A stretch of DNA of 64,000 nucleotides from an uncultured Clostridium sp. (lineage in GTDB: Bacteria > Bacillota > Clostridia > Clostridiales > Clostridiaceae), in contig NZ_CAKVJA010000009.1 of assembly GCF_934754925.1 (NCBI RefSeq), positions 1 through 64,000 on the forward strand. Reading direction: 5' to 3'. Under the pieces are notes generated by a model. The model ran no database searches. It had not been told where the DNA came from and worked only from the letters and a program-made list of their open reading frames with translations. Of the stretch, positions 17,073 through 26,512 are shown piece after piece. Both the position numbers and the translations under genes were made by a program. The stretch's first letter is position 1, and the number at the start of each line of letters is the position of its first letter.

Positions 17073-19058
17073 TTATTTTATTCTAAACCAAACTTGCATT
17101 TCTCCAATACCCCTATTTCCCCAATAGTGATATGGAACTAATGTTATTTTTTGATTTTCTAAAGTAACATTATTTTCATGGTATAAGCTATCATCATCAT
17201 CAATTTCTCTATATCCATCAACTATTACTTTAAATAATTCTAATCCATTATGGCTAAATTTCTCTTTTTTAAAATTTATTGAATCTTTAAGTATTAAATT
17301 ATACAACATATCTCCATTATCTATTTCTTCTGCACAATATACTAATGGTCCATATGTTATAGCAACTTTCCCAGCATCATATCTTACTCTTTTATTTGCC
17401 TTTATCATTTTCAATTCAGGATTTAATCTTAAATATATAGAAATCTCTTTTTTCCTTATATTATTTAAATATATATATCCATTTATAATTTCACACTCTA
17501 CTTTATTATTAGATACCTTTACTGTATATCCATTGCTCCAACTAGGTAGTCTTAATGCCACATTCCTATTTTCCAAATCAGTGCTACTTATTTTTATTTT
17601 CACATCTTGATATTTTAACAAATCACATTCCATTTCTATATTCATAAAAGACTTTCCTATATTAATCCTTGAATTATTTGCAATATATTGATTAATATAT
17701 AATGTATCATTGTTAGCTGAATATATATAATCTCCTATGTTTAATAAAAATCTAGCTACATTTGGTGGACAACATGCACAAGGATACCATTTTTGTCTTT
17801 CAACCTTTACTTGTTTCAAAACAGGATTAGTATGATTTTTAGGATATACTTCTAATGGATTTACATAAAAAAAAGACTTTCCATCCATTGCTATCCCTGA
17901 GATTATTCCATTATATATTTCCTTTTCTATTACATCACTATACTTTGAATTTATATCTGTATTTAACATTCTCTTAGAAGCCATAGCAAGTCCTATTGAA
18001 GCACATGTCTCTCCATATAATGAATCATTAGGTAAATCATAGTTTCCTGTAAATGCTTCTCCAACATGTGTAGATCCTATCGCTCCTGTTATATACATCT
18101 TTTTATTCACTATATTATTCCATAACTTTTGACAAGCCTCTAATAAACTATTATCTTTTGACTCTTTAGCAACATCAATCATTCCACATAACATATATAC
18201 AACTCGAACAGCATGTCCAACAGCTTCATCTTGTTCTCTTACTGGCTTATGGGTTTGATTATATTCTGCACCTATACAAGAAATAAAATCTTTCGAAGCA
18301 TTTGGTGATTCACAAGGATTCCAACCATTCCAATAGCTAGTTTTTCCTCTTGCTTCCCATTCCAGTTCAAAAAAATGTGGAGATTGTCCCCTTTCATCAA
18401 TAAAAAACTTAGCTAAATCTAAATATTTCTTTTCTTTTGTTACACTGTACAAAGACATAAGACCTAACTCAACTTCTTCATGGCCATCATATCCTTTTAT
18501 TTTTCCTTCTTCAGTTCCAAAATTATTATAAATGCAATCTGCTAACTTCTTAGCTATTTTAATAACCTTTTCTTTTCCAGTTGCATTATAATAAGCTGTA
18601 GCTGCTTCAAAGAAATGTCCTGCACAATATAATTCATGACATTCCCAAAGGTCTTTAAACTTCATATCTGGCCTTTCTATTATAAAATAAGTATGAAGAT
18701 ATCCGTCCTCTTGTTGTGCTCTTCCTATTAAATCTATAACTTCATCTGCACATTTTTCTAACTCTTTATTTTCTTTTAAGTGCAAACTATATGCAACTGC
18801 TTCTAACCACTTATAAACATCACTATCTTGAAAGATAAATCCATAAAAATTTCCTTTCATTTCTTTTGCTGCTATTTTAAAATTTTTTATTGCAGAGCTT
18901 TTTTCTACATCTTCTAACTCATCATTTAATACCTTCCATTGATAAGGTATAACCTCATTAATTATCAAGTTTTGATAGTATCCAAAAAACCTATCTGTTA
19001 TATTTACATTATTAAATTTTATATTACTTGCTAAGTCTTTAGTGACCATATTATCCAT
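17073..19058 (-). CDS. GH127 beta-L-arabinofuranosidase (DUF1680)
   Basis: The protein (661 residues from ATG 19058) is a GH127 enzyme with an alpha/alpha barrel. GRAQQEDGYLHTYF, DLWECHELYCAGHFFEAATA and GEAFTGNYDLPND are family landmarks. The zinc and catalytic residues are visible: YGETCAS supplies Glu and Cys, and CACCPPN supplies the nucleophilic Cys and a further zinc Cys. It is cytoplasmic and cleaves beta-L-arabinofuranosides such as plant hydroxyproline-linked arabino-oligosaccharides. GGAGGGTG fixes ATG 19058 over an ATG 15 nt upstream. It is divergent from an AraC regulator, its probable activator. Confidence 0.92.
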   Translation of the reverse strand: MDNMVTKDLASNIKFNNVNITDRFFGYYQNLIINEVIPYQWKVLNDELEDVEKSSAIKNFKIAAKEMKGNFYGFIFQDSDVYKWLEAVAYSLHLKENKELEKCADEVIDLIGRAQQEDGYLHTYFIIERPDMKFKDLWECHELYCAGHFFEAATAYYNATGKEKVIKIAKKLADCIYNNFGTEEGKIKGYDGHEEVELGLMSLYSVTKEKKYLDLAKFFIDERGQSPHFFELEWEARGKTSYWNGWNPCESPNASKDFISCIGAEYNQTHKPVREQDEAVGHAVRVVYMLCGMIDVAKESKDNSLLEACQKLWNNIVNKKMYITGAIGSTHVGEAFTGNYDLPNDSLYGETCASIGLAMASKRMLNTDINSKYSDVIEKEIYNGIISGIAMDGKSFFYVNPLEVYPKNHTNPVLKQVKVERQKWYPCACCPPNVARFLLNIGDYIYSANNDTLYINQYIANNSRINIGKSFMNIEMECDLLKYQDVKIKISSTDLENRNVALRLPSWSNGYTVKVSNNKVECEIINGYIYLNNIRKKEISIYLRLNPELKMIKANKRVRYDAGKVAITYGPLVYCAEEIDNGDMLYNLILKDSINFKKEKFSHNGLELFKVIVDGYREIDDDDSLYHENNVTLENQKITLVPYHYWGNRGIGEMQVWFRIK

Positions 19059-19147
19059 AATTTCACCCTCCATATTCTCACCATTTTCATTACCATTAGT
19101 ATAATTTAATTATACTAATATTCCATTTATTGACTCCATTGACTTTA

Positions 19148-19999
19148 ATGAGAAGCTCATGTAAAATAATGCACATGTTATATACAAATTTGAATTTAAA
19201 CTGTTTTAGAAAAGTTGATATGTGCAGTAAATTAATCTTTAATAGTACTATTGCTCATCCTGATAGAACTTTACCTTTTCACGATTTAGTTTACGTTGTA
19301 AGTGGAGGTTTTAATGTAATTGTTGAAAATGAACTAATTGAAAGTCGTGAAGGTGATATTATGTTTTTACCTGCTTATAAGCACCATTATCCACATTCAA
19401 ATAATCTTAACAACACATCTTGTTATTACATTCATTTTTCTTATGACATTAAAGATGATGTTATTTTTAATAAACCTGATAAAATTATTGATAACTTTTA
19501 CTGTATTCCATCAAAATTAAACCTTAAAGATAACCCTAAATTACCCTATTACTTTCACGAATTATCATCATTATGTAATATAAGTAATATAGATAATACA
19601 AAAATAAAAAGCTCAATTTTATCTAGAATTTTAGCTGAAATAGACTTAGAAGTTAATAAAATTGATACACTTCAATATAATCAACTTACAAAAGACATAA
19701 TATCAATATTAGAAGAAAATATTCAAAGTAAAATTAGTATTGATAATTTATCTAGGTTATTAAATTTTTCTTCTAGAACTATACAGAAACATTTTAAAAA
19801 TAATACTGGGAAAAGTATTCATGAATATCATTTAGAACTTAAACTTAATAACTCTAAATATTTTTTAGTTTCTTATCCTGATATGAAGTTAAAAGAAATA
19901 GCTGATATGTTTGGCTTTTATGATGAGTTTCATTATAGTAAAGCTTTTAAAAAATTATTTAACACTTCTCCTAATGCTTTTAGAACTAAAGCTAATTAA
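19148..19999 (+). CDS. AraC family regulator, divergent from the GH127 gene
   Basis: The protein has an N-terminal cupin sensor (TLPFHDLVYVVSGGFNVIVE to EGDIMFLPAYKHHYPH) and a C-terminal double helix-turn-helix (ISIDNLSRLLNFSSRTIQKHF, MKLKEIADMFGFYDEFHYSKAF). This is the arrangement of sugar-responsive AraC activators. The start is uncertain: ATG 19148 gives 283 residues, a TTG at 19130 is in frame, and neither has a good binding site. The 89-nt gap to the GH127 start would hold both promoters. I infer that it activates the GH127 gene on sensing an arabinoside. Confidence 0.85.
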   Translation: MRSSCKIMHMLYTNLNLNCFRKVDMCSKLIFNSTIAHPDRTLPFHDLVYVVSGGFNVIVENELIESREGDIMFLPAYKHHYPHSNNLNNTSCYYIHFSYDIKDDVIFNKPDKIIDNFYCIPSKLNLKDNPKLPYYFHELSSLCNISNIDNTKIKSSILSRILAEIDLEVNKIDTLQYNQLTKDIISILEENIQSKISIDNLSRLLNFSSRTIQKHFKNNTGKSIHEYHLELKLNNSKYFLVSYPDMKLKEIADMFGFYDEFHYSKAFKKLFNTSPNAFRTKAN

Positions 20000-20120
20000 T
20001 CTATCATGTAAAAAAACGAAATCTTTTTTATCTTACAAAATAAAGCTCTAAATAAAAAGTGAAAAATAGGTTATAACATAAATAGTTTTATAACTTTTAT
20101 TTTATAAGGAGATTTTTATT

Positions 20121-21029
20121 ATGAGAGTAAGGAGAACATTAAGTCCACTAGTTGCAATTACACAAAACAATAATGAATCACTTGCCATTGAAGAAGGTTT
20201 AAATTTACTTAATATTTCTTCTATGATAAAAAGTGATGATGTTGTGGTTATTACCCCAAACTGGGTTGGAACTGGTGGCCCCGATGTTGGGGATGTAGTT
20301 GGTCCTAATAGTTTAAAAAAGATAATTCAAATAATTAAGGGTTGCACACCCAAAAGAATAGTAGTTGCTACTGCTTCTGCTCAGAAAGATGTTGAAAAGC
20401 TAATGACAGATGTAGGTTTTATGGATGTTATAAAATCTGAAAATGTTGAGTTTATAAACTTAAATAATGGACCTTTTATTAATATTCCTCTTAACCATAG
20501 CTGCCCTATATCAATAGCCTTAAATAAACTTTATGAAGAAATGACTTTTTTAATATCATTTACTCAATTAAAAATTCATGAAGAAGCTACTATTTCTGCT
20601 GCTATTAAAAATATAGCTATGGGCTGGCCAAGTGGTGAAGAGCAAGGTTATCCTAAGAAAAATTTAGGAATACATAAAGATTTGCATGGATTTATAAGTG
20701 CAATGCTAGAAAAATTCACTATAGACCTTTCTATAGTTAGTGCTAGTCCTGCTATGGTTGGAACTGGTCCTCATAAAGGAATTGGAAATCATACTGGTTT
20801 AGTATTATGCGGAACTGATCCTATTGCTACAGATACAGTTGGTGCTAGGCTTCTTGGTTTTAAACCACAAGCAATAAATTATTTATATAAATCAATAAAT
20901 AAAGGCTTAGGTTGTGGAGAAGTTACAATTAATTCAGATTCACCTATAAAGATTTTAGGTATGAATCTTCAAGATGCAGAAAAACATTTTAATAAATGTG
21001 CATACGGCAAAGAATTCTCTATTGAATAG
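20121..21029 (+). CDS. DUF362 domain protein
   Basis: The 302-residue protein matches the DUF362 family. DDVVVITPNWVG with its early Asn, KIHEEATISAAIKNIAMGWPSG and GLVLCGTDPIATDTVGARLLGF are landmarks. It lacks the C-terminal ferredoxin domain that many members carry. The biochemical role of the family is not established. AAGGAGA precedes the ATG. Upstream, an imperfect GTTATAA/TTATAAC inverted repeat (about 20072-20096) may be an operator. Its stop codon directly abuts a long palindromic repeat element. Confidence 0.75.
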   Translation: MRVRRTLSPLVAITQNNNESLAIEEGLNLLNISSMIKSDDVVVITPNWVGTGGPDVGDVVGPNSLKKIIQIIKGCTPKRIVVATASAQKDVEKLMTDVGFMDVIKSENVEFINLNNGPFINIPLNHSCPISIALNKLYEEMTFLISFTQLKIHEEATISAAIKNIAMGWPSGEEQGYPKKNLGIHKDLHGFISAMLEKFTIDLSIVSASPAMVGTGPHKGIGNHTGLVLCGTDPIATDTVGARLLGFKPQAINYLYKSINKGLGCGEVTINSDSPIKILGMNLQDAEKHFNKCAYGKEFSIE

Positions 21030-21418
21030 AATTGCGCACTACATGGGGCGAAAAAATGAAATATTTATTTTCCGGGAACGGTGAAATTTTCGTCTAGAAT
21101 TTAATTGTTTTTGGAAGGAAAGTCCGTTAAGTGAATCTCTAAATCTTGATTTAGTTAGATGAACTTACTCCTCTGAGCGATAGTGAAGAGTGAGTTTCCT
21201 TTTAAAAGGAAGCACCTCCGCCTGATGTCGGATGTGTAAGTTCGATTGGCAAAATTAAAATTTTGAATCTCACTTAAGGTAAACGATAGTGAACTTCGAA
21301 GCTTTAGAACTTTTTCTGGAAAAAACAATATAAATTCTTAACGAAAATTACACTAATTTCTGGAGATAATATCATTAATTTTCGTCATCACGGTATTTAA
21401 GCTTTAACGAACAATTTA
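21030..21418. repeat. Long palindromic repeat element, copy 1
   Basis: About 389 bp with no coding frame folds as one long imperfect palindrome. AATTGCGCAC begins the left end and the inverted counterpart (AATTGTTCG on the minus strand) ends at 21418. The arms remain recognisable through AAATTTTCG, AGAATTTA and TGTTTTT, and the inner part pairs AAGTGA and GAACTTAC segments. A 57-nt block (21047-21103) recurs nearly unchanged and inverted at 60652-60708 in copy 2. The element fills the whole gap between two convergent genes. It could be a MITE-like relic or a structured RNA or terminator element. I know no named family for it. Confidence 0.75.
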
Positions 21419-21419
21419 G

Positions 21420-22007
21420 TTATACTGGTAGTAGTAAACCTGATTTTTTTAGTATTGGTCTTATTGCGTTATATATGATTGATACTAAAATTACTGATAC
21501 TATTGCATTTATAAATGTTGTTGCTGCACTTAATTTAGCTAAAATCATAGCTGCATCTTGAGGTTGTCCAAGTATATATTGCTTATAGAAGAATCCAACT
21601 ATAGGGTCAGCAATTACATTAAAAGCAAGTCCAGCAATTGATGCTATTAAACTCCACTTAAAAATATATTTACTATCATTACTTTCTCCTATTTTTGCTA
21701 TTTTATGTGCGATTAAACCTGTTATTAAACCTATGCATAATTTTAAAATAAATGTCTTAGGTGCTACTATTATATATACAGGATCAATTAAGTCTGCAAT
21801 TGTCATTCCTATTGCCCCTGCTAATCCTCCATACCATCCTCCAAGTAATAAAGCTGCTAAAACGCAAAATGTATTTCCAATATGAAGTGAAGTTGCATCT
21901 CCACCTGGCACTGGAATTTTAATTTGCAAATAAGTAAAAGATACAAAGCATAATGCTGCAAGTAATGCTGTTTGAATTAATTTTTTAAATCTGATTTGTT
22001 TATTCAT
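21420..22007 (-). CDS. ECF transporter S component, substrate unknown
   Basis: The 195-residue protein has about six transmembrane segments. It carries the S-component landmark TALLAALCFVSFTYLQIKIP followed by SLHIGNTFCVLAALLLGGWYGGLAGAIGMTIADLIDP. Such proteins bind a vitamin or precursor and dock on a shared EcfAAT energizing module, which is not in this window. No TPP, FMN, cobalamin or preQ1 riboswitch is visible upstream. A 14-bp palindrome lies near its promoter instead. A terminator separates it from the nitrogenase-like operon, so it is probably independent. Confidence 0.8.
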   Translation of the reverse strand: MNKQIRFKKLIQTALLAALCFVSFTYLQIKIPVPGGDATSLHIGNTFCVLAALLLGGWYGGLAGAIGMTIADLIDPVYIIVAPKTFILKLCIGLITGLIAHKIAKIGESNDSKYIFKWSLIASIAGLAFNVIADPIVGFFYKQYILGQPQDAAMILAKLSAATTFINAIVSVILVSIIYNAIRPILKKSGLLLPV

Positions 22008-22073
22008 CGATATTTGCCCCCTTATTTCTAAAACTTTATATCCATTTTATACCTATTAATATAAATAAATCAA

Positions 22074-22087
22074 TTGTATCCATACAA
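22074..22087. promoter_or_regulatory. Candidate operator of the ECF S component gene
   Basis: TTGTATCCATACAA is a perfect inverted repeat next to a minus-strand TTGATT-N16-TATAAA promoter. Such a site suggests a vitamin-responsive repressor, but I cannot name the factor. Confidence 0.4.
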
Positions 22088-22122
22088 ATATGCACTTTAT
22101 ACAAATTTATTTAAATGTAATA

Positions 22123-22160
22123 AAAATGAACTATAGTTTATTGTATCTATAGTTCATTTT
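22123..22160 (-). terminator. Terminator of the nitrogenase-like operon
   Basis: ATGAACTATAG and CTATAGTTCAT form an 11-bp perfect stem flanked by A- and T-runs. Confidence 0.85.
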
Positions 22161-22170
22161 CACAATTTTA

Positions 22171-23397
22171 TTAGCTTAAAGTCTGTAAATATTGATCAAC
22201 ATACTCCAAGAAATAATCCATACCTTTTATTCCTATTAAAGGTATATGATTAGCTACTTGACTTCCATATACTATTGGCATACTAGCTCTAAGTTTTACA
22301 TTTGTATCATTAGCCATTCTTAATGTCACATCATCAGCTATAATTAATTGATTATTTTTATTTTTAAATAACTCTATTCTTTCTCTTTCTGAATTTAGAG
22401 TAGTTATATCCTTATCATCTATATCTTTAATGCTATGATTACATATAAAACTATCTATATTGAATCCAATTTCTTCTGATATTTTTCTAAATCCTAATAA
22501 TCTATCATATTCAGAATATATACTCATAGTTGGCTTAGAATTTTTAAGCATTCTTTTATACATAGGATAATGCTTAATATTCATAATACGCTTCATTAAC
22601 TCTTGAGTAACCTTATTATCAATACTTACATCTATAGTTTGTGATATTTGCTTCAACCACTCTAATGTTCCTGTATATCCATATGGTGCTCCATAAATAT
22701 ATGGTATATCATAAACTTCCTTCATATACTTTGCTAACTCTAAAGCTTCAAAAGAGATAACAATATTAAGTTTAGCTTTAACAGTATTCCTAATAACCTC
22801 TTCACTAGTATCTACACATAATGTACCTATTACATCATAATTAAAGCTATTCTTCATTAATTCTTTAATTTCATTAATATCAGAACGCATACGATAACTA
22901 TATAATGATGCCCCTAATATGTTATAAGTATTATCTAATTTTTCCGTTTTTTCACCTAACATATTTTTAAACAAAGTATCGTAAGCAATTTTTATTCCAG
23001 TTGTATAGTCACCTCTAAAGCCACCATTTTCTAAAGCATATAATTTAGCTGATACCTTAGGGCTAATAGCTCTACATACACCTTTTAAATCAGTTCCAAT
23101 TATTGCACTAACAGATGATGCTACTATAAAAATAGCTTTAGGGCTTATCCATTTATCAACCTCTATAATAGCCTCTTCTAGAGTTTCTGTATAACCCATT
23201 ATTACATCATCTTCACTCATATGTGTTGCAAATAATCTGTTTTCTTGTTCCACCCCAATTTTCCCAAAAAAGCCCATACTAAAATGTGTTGTTCCTGTTG
23301 GACCAAATTCTATTACTACAGTATCATCTATAGATAAAAGTGTCCATAAAATTCCCATTCTATCTGATGGAGTCGGCAAATATCTACATAAGCTCAT
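22171..23397 (-). CDS. Nitrogenase component 1-like subunit (K/B-type)
   Basis: The 408-residue protein belongs to the oxidoreductase/nitrogenase component 1 family. It aligns by eye with NifK: Cys4 sits where the first P-cluster Cys is, while GPTGTTHF has Thr in place of the second Cys and VASSVSAIIGTD lacks the third. So only one cluster cysteine remains. Its start overlaps the preceding component-1 gene by 14 nt, implying a coupled heterodimer. With three Cys in the partner, the pair could hold one [4Fe-4S] cluster as in protochlorophyllide reductase. It is the last gene of the Fur-controlled operon. The substrate is unknown. Confidence 0.8.
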   Translation of the reverse strand: MSLCRYLPTPSDRMGILWTLLSIDDTVVIEFGPTGTTHFSMGFFGKIGVEQENRLFATHMSEDDVIMGYTETLEEAIIEVDKWISPKAIFIVASSVSAIIGTDLKGVCRAISPKVSAKLYALENGGFRGDYTTGIKIAYDTLFKNMLGEKTEKLDNTYNILGASLYSYRMRSDINEIKELMKNSFNYDVIGTLCVDTSEEVIRNTVKAKLNIVISFEALELAKYMKEVYDIPYIYGAPYGYTGTLEWLKQISQTIDVSIDNKVTQELMKRIMNIKHYPMYKRMLKNSKPTMSIYSEYDRLLGFRKISEEIGFNIDSFICNHSIKDIDDKDITTLNSERERIELFKNKNNQLIIADDVTLRMANDTNVKLRASMPIVYGSQVANHIPLIGIKGMDYFLEYVDQYLQTLS

Positions 23398-24694
23398 TTA
23401 CTGTACCTCCTTGATATTCTTTTGATTCTTTATATGCTCTAACTAACTCTTCTACAAAGAAATTAACTACTTCCATTCCAGCCATTGCTGATGCCATATC
23501 ACTTCTTACTAGCGCAATTCCCTTTTTAGCTAACCTTGTAGCATATTCATGTCCTAAGTATAAATCTGGTTTTAATATATCGTATACTCCTTGTAATGGT
23601 GCTATATTAGCACTTTTACATACATAAGGATTTTCTTTACTTAATATATCCTCTATATACTTATCATCATTTTCTGTCATATAAGATACTTGTATAAGCT
23701 CTGGTATCATTCCTAATTTTGTCATAAATGAGTTTACTTCAAAACATTGGAACGGTGTATTTCCATATATATATTTAGCTCCTTTTAAAACCTTTTTTCC
23801 AAAATTCACAGCATCATTAGCCTTATTATAAAGTTGTATAACTTCCTTTGGTAATTCTAACTGTAATGTATCAAAAAGATTATTATATGCTTCTAATATA
23901 TATTCTGGATCAGTAAATTTTTCAAATAATATATATGGTATCTTAAATTTACTTCTCATTTTTTTAGCCAATGGTAATCCTATGGAACTTGTAACAATAT
24001 TTATATGTGCTTGTGGTGCTTTACGTATATCTTCTACTGTACAACCTGGTAACATTAAATTAATTTCTACATTAGAATCGCTTAATATTTTTCCTAATTC
24101 TGTCTCACTAAAATTTCCGCTTCTCTGACCTATAACGTTTACTGATATATTCTCTGATTTAGCTTGTCTCTCCATTATACCTATACAGGCTGATAATGTT
24201 CTTTCTAAACCTACAATATGATTTTCTGATTTAAAATGCTCAGTATGTACTGTGACAACTGGCACTCCATACTCATCACCTAATGTATCTCCTAAAGATT
24301 CAACATCATCACCAATTAGTTCAACAACACATGTTGTTATAAGAAAAACTGCATTAGGCTTGTATTCTTCCATTAGTTCACTAAATGCTGATTCAATTTT
24401 CTTTTGACATCCAAAAGTTATATCATGCTGATTAAGAATAATACTGACACATCTTCCATCTATACCACCATATACCTCTGATCTCATGGTCATTTGCTTA
24501 GTATAATAAGAACATTCATCTGTTCCTATTACTACAAATACAGCATCTTTAATTTCTTTAAGTAATAGTGCTGACCCAAATAGGGGACAATGTGATCCCG
24601 GAAATGATGCATATGTTAATGGTTTTACATCTTTCATATTGTTTATACTATCTAACTTAGATAATTTATTAATTATTTCTGTTGAATTTATCAT
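23384..24694 (-). CDS. Nitrogenase component 1-like subunit (D/N-type)
   Basis: The 436-residue protein is NifD/BchN-like. Cys36 (PGSHCPLFGS), Cys61 (GTDECSYYTK) and Cys122 (ITTCVVELIGDD) have nearly the spacing of the three NifD P-cluster cysteines. The FeMo-cofactor Cys is missing (NIVTSSIG) and no HSWDYSGP-like His motif is seen, so it should not carry a FeMo-type cofactor. ATG 24694 is chosen because GAGGGGGAG precedes it. It starts 10 nt after the ABC ATPase gene. I infer a reductase subunit acting with the NifH-like ATPase encoded in the same operon. Confidence 0.82.
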   Translation of the reverse strand: MINSTEIINKLSKLDSINNMKDVKPLTYASFPGSHCPLFGSALLLKEIKDAVFVVIGTDECSYYTKQMTMRSEVYGGIDGRCVSIILNQHDITFGCQKKIESAFSELMEEYKPNAVFLITTCVVELIGDDVESLGDTLGDEYGVPVVTVHTEHFKSENHIVGLERTLSACIGIMERQAKSENISVNVIGQRSGNFSETELGKILSDSNVEINLMLPGCTVEDIRKAPQAHINIVTSSIGLPLAKKMRSKFKIPYILFEKFTDPEYILEAYNNLFDTLQLELPKEVIQLYNKANDAVNFGKKVLKGAKYIYGNTPFQCFEVNSFMTKLGMIPELIQVSYMTENDDKYIEDILSKENPYVCKSANIAPLQGVYDILKPDLYLGHEYATRLAKKGIALVRSDMASAMAGMEVVNFFVEELVRAYKESKEYQGGTVNELM

Positions 24695-24704
24695 GTCTCC
24701 CCCT

Positions 24705-25490
24705 CTAAACCGCTGCAATTTCTTTATATGCAATAATTGGTTTATCTCTTCCTTCTATATTTATAATGTCACAATCTACGTTATAAACTTCTTTCATCAT
24801 TTTAGATGTTATTACATCTGTTGGTTTTCCCTCATCATACTTCTTACCATCTTTTAAAACTATTATTCTATCACTAACTTCTAAAGCATGAGATAAATCA
24901 TGTAAGACCATAACAACTCCAATTCCATGCTCTTTATTCAGCCTCTTTACTAAATTCATAGTTTCTAACTGATGAGAAATATCTAAATAAGTTGTAGGCT
25001 CATCTAAAAATAGTATCTCCGGATTTTGAGCTAACACTGTAGCTATCCATACTCTTTGTGATTCTCCCCCTGAAATTTCATTAATAGACTTCTTTTTTAA
25101 ATGACTTATATTAGTACATTCCATTGCCCAATTAACAATTGGATCTTTGGCATCATTTTTATTATCATACCATTTTTTATGTGGCATTCTACCATAGCTT
25201 ACAAGCTCCTCAACCTTAAAATCTGGTGGAGCTGAATGTCTTTGAGGAAGAACAGCTATCATCTTTGATAGCTCTTTTCCTTTAAAAGATTCAATATTTC
25301 TATTATTTATATGAACAGTTCCTCTATCATATTTTAACAATCTAGTTATAGATTTTAAAAATGTAGATTTTCCTGATCCGTTAGGACCTATAATAGTTGT
25401 GATAACTCCTTTATATAATGATGTATCTATTCCCTTTACAGCTTTATATTCTCCATATTTAACCTCTATACCTCTACAATTAATTTCCAC
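24705..25490 (-). CDS. FecE/BtuD-type ABC transporter ATPase
   Basis: The 261-residue ATPase has Walker A GPNGSGKST, the Q-loop LPQRHSAPPDF, the signature SGGESQRVWIA, Walker B ILFLDEPTT and the H-switch LHDLSHALE. The sequence is of the iron-siderophore, heme and cobalamin importer class. It overlaps the permease gene by 11 nt, and together with the binding protein gene they form one importer inside the nitrogenase-like operon. The importer therefore probably delivers the substrate of the reductase. Confidence 0.93.
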   Translation of the reverse strand: MEINCRGIEVKYGEYKAVKGIDTSLYKGVITTIIGPNGSGKSTFLKSITRLLKYDRGTVHINNRNIESFKGKELSKMIAVLPQRHSAPPDFKVEELVSYGRMPHKKWYDNKNDAKDPIVNWAMECTNISHLKKKSINEISGGESQRVWIATVLAQNPEILFLDEPTTYLDISHQLETMNLVKRLNKEHGIGVVMVLHDLSHALEVSDRIIVLKDGKKYDEGKPTDVITSKMMKEVYNVDCDIINIEGRDKPIIAYKEIAAV

Positions 25491-26487
25491 TTATTTTCCC
25501 CTTCTTTCTAAGCATGTATAAGAAAAATGGTCCACCTACCATAGACATAATGGTTCCTACTGGAATATCCATTCCTGGTACTAATGTACGACCTACAGTA
25601 TCAGCAAAAAGTAATACTACAGCTCCTAAAAGCATACTGGTTGGAATCATAATTTTATAATCTGAACCTACTATCATCCTTGCAATATGTGGTACAACAA
25701 GTCCTACAAATCCGATCATTCCTGCAACACTTACTGTGGCCGCTGCCAAAAATGCTGAAACAGCAGATAAGGCTATTCTACTTAAGTTTACGTTAATCCC
25801 TAAATTTTTCGCCATTTCGTCTCCAAGCTGCAGTGCATTAGCACTTTTTATACATATTAAAGCTAAAAATAACCCTATGATAACATATATAGCCAGAGTT
25901 TTAACATCACTCCATGAACGCCCTGATAGACTTCCATTCATAAATCCCAAAACTCCTTGTAAATTATCTGAATATAACATTTGTAAGAATCCATTATATC
26001 CTCCTAAAACGGAGTTTATTGCTACTCCAGAAAGAATTATTCTTACTGGGTCTACTCCACCCTTCCAAGCTAATAAATATATTAGCCCACAAGCAAGGGC
26101 AGCTCCTCCAAAAGCAAATATTGGAACCGCCGTTGTCATATGTGGAAATAATAGTAATATAGTAGTTGCAGCTGTACCTGCCCCTGCTGATACACCAATT
26201 GTTCCTGGATCAGCTAAAGGATTTCTCATAACAGATTGCAATAATGCTCCTCCTACTGATAATGCTGCACCTATTAAAATAGCTGAAATTATACGTGGCA
26301 ATCTTAAATTATATATTATAATCTTAATAGGATTGCTTTCTTCAGTTAATAAATTAGTCATTATATCCCTTAAAGAATATCTTGCACTTCCTATAGATAT
26401 AGAAATAAGAGCTAATATACATAATATGCAGCTAAGAATTAATATAACTGAAGTAACCTTTATTATAGATTTTGATTTCTTTTTCAT
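25480..26487 (-). CDS. FecCD-type ABC permease
   Basis: The 335-residue permease has about ten transmembrane segments and the FecCD landmarks RLPRIISAILIGAALSVGGAL, QSVMRNPLADPGTIGVSAGA and GMIGFVGLVVPHIAR. Such permeases form BtuC-like homodimers that move siderophores, heme, cobalamin or other metal chelates. The dimer works with the downstream ATPase and upstream lipoprotein. A single permease gene is present, consistent with a homodimeric pore. Confidence 0.93.
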   Translation of the reverse strand: MKKKSKSIIKVTSVILILSCILCILALISISIGSARYSLRDIMTNLLTEESNPIKIIIYNLRLPRIISAILIGAALSVGGALLQSVMRNPLADPGTIGVSAGAGTAATTILLLFPHMTTAVPIFAFGGAALACGLIYLLAWKGGVDPVRIILSGVAINSVLGGYNGFLQMLYSDNLQGVLGFMNGSLSGRSWSDVKTLAIYVIIGLFLALICIKSANALQLGDEMAKNLGINVNLSRIALSAVSAFLAAATVSVAGMIGFVGLVVPHIARMIVGSDYKIMIPTSMLLGAVVLLFADTVGRTLVPGMDIPVGTIMSMVGGPFFLYMLRKKGKISGN

Positions 26488-26512
26488 CTCTTACTCCTAC
26501 TTTTTTATTTAA

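Noticed and set aside
21420..22170. Membership of the ECF S component in the nitrogenase-like operon
   Set aside because: A strong terminator at 22123-22160 and a separate promoter lie between them, so cotranscription is not supported.
25736..26512. 258-codon plus-strand open frame
   Set aside because: It lies entirely antisense to the FecCD permease gene, has no ribosome binding site, and reads as low-complexity Ala/Pro/Ile.
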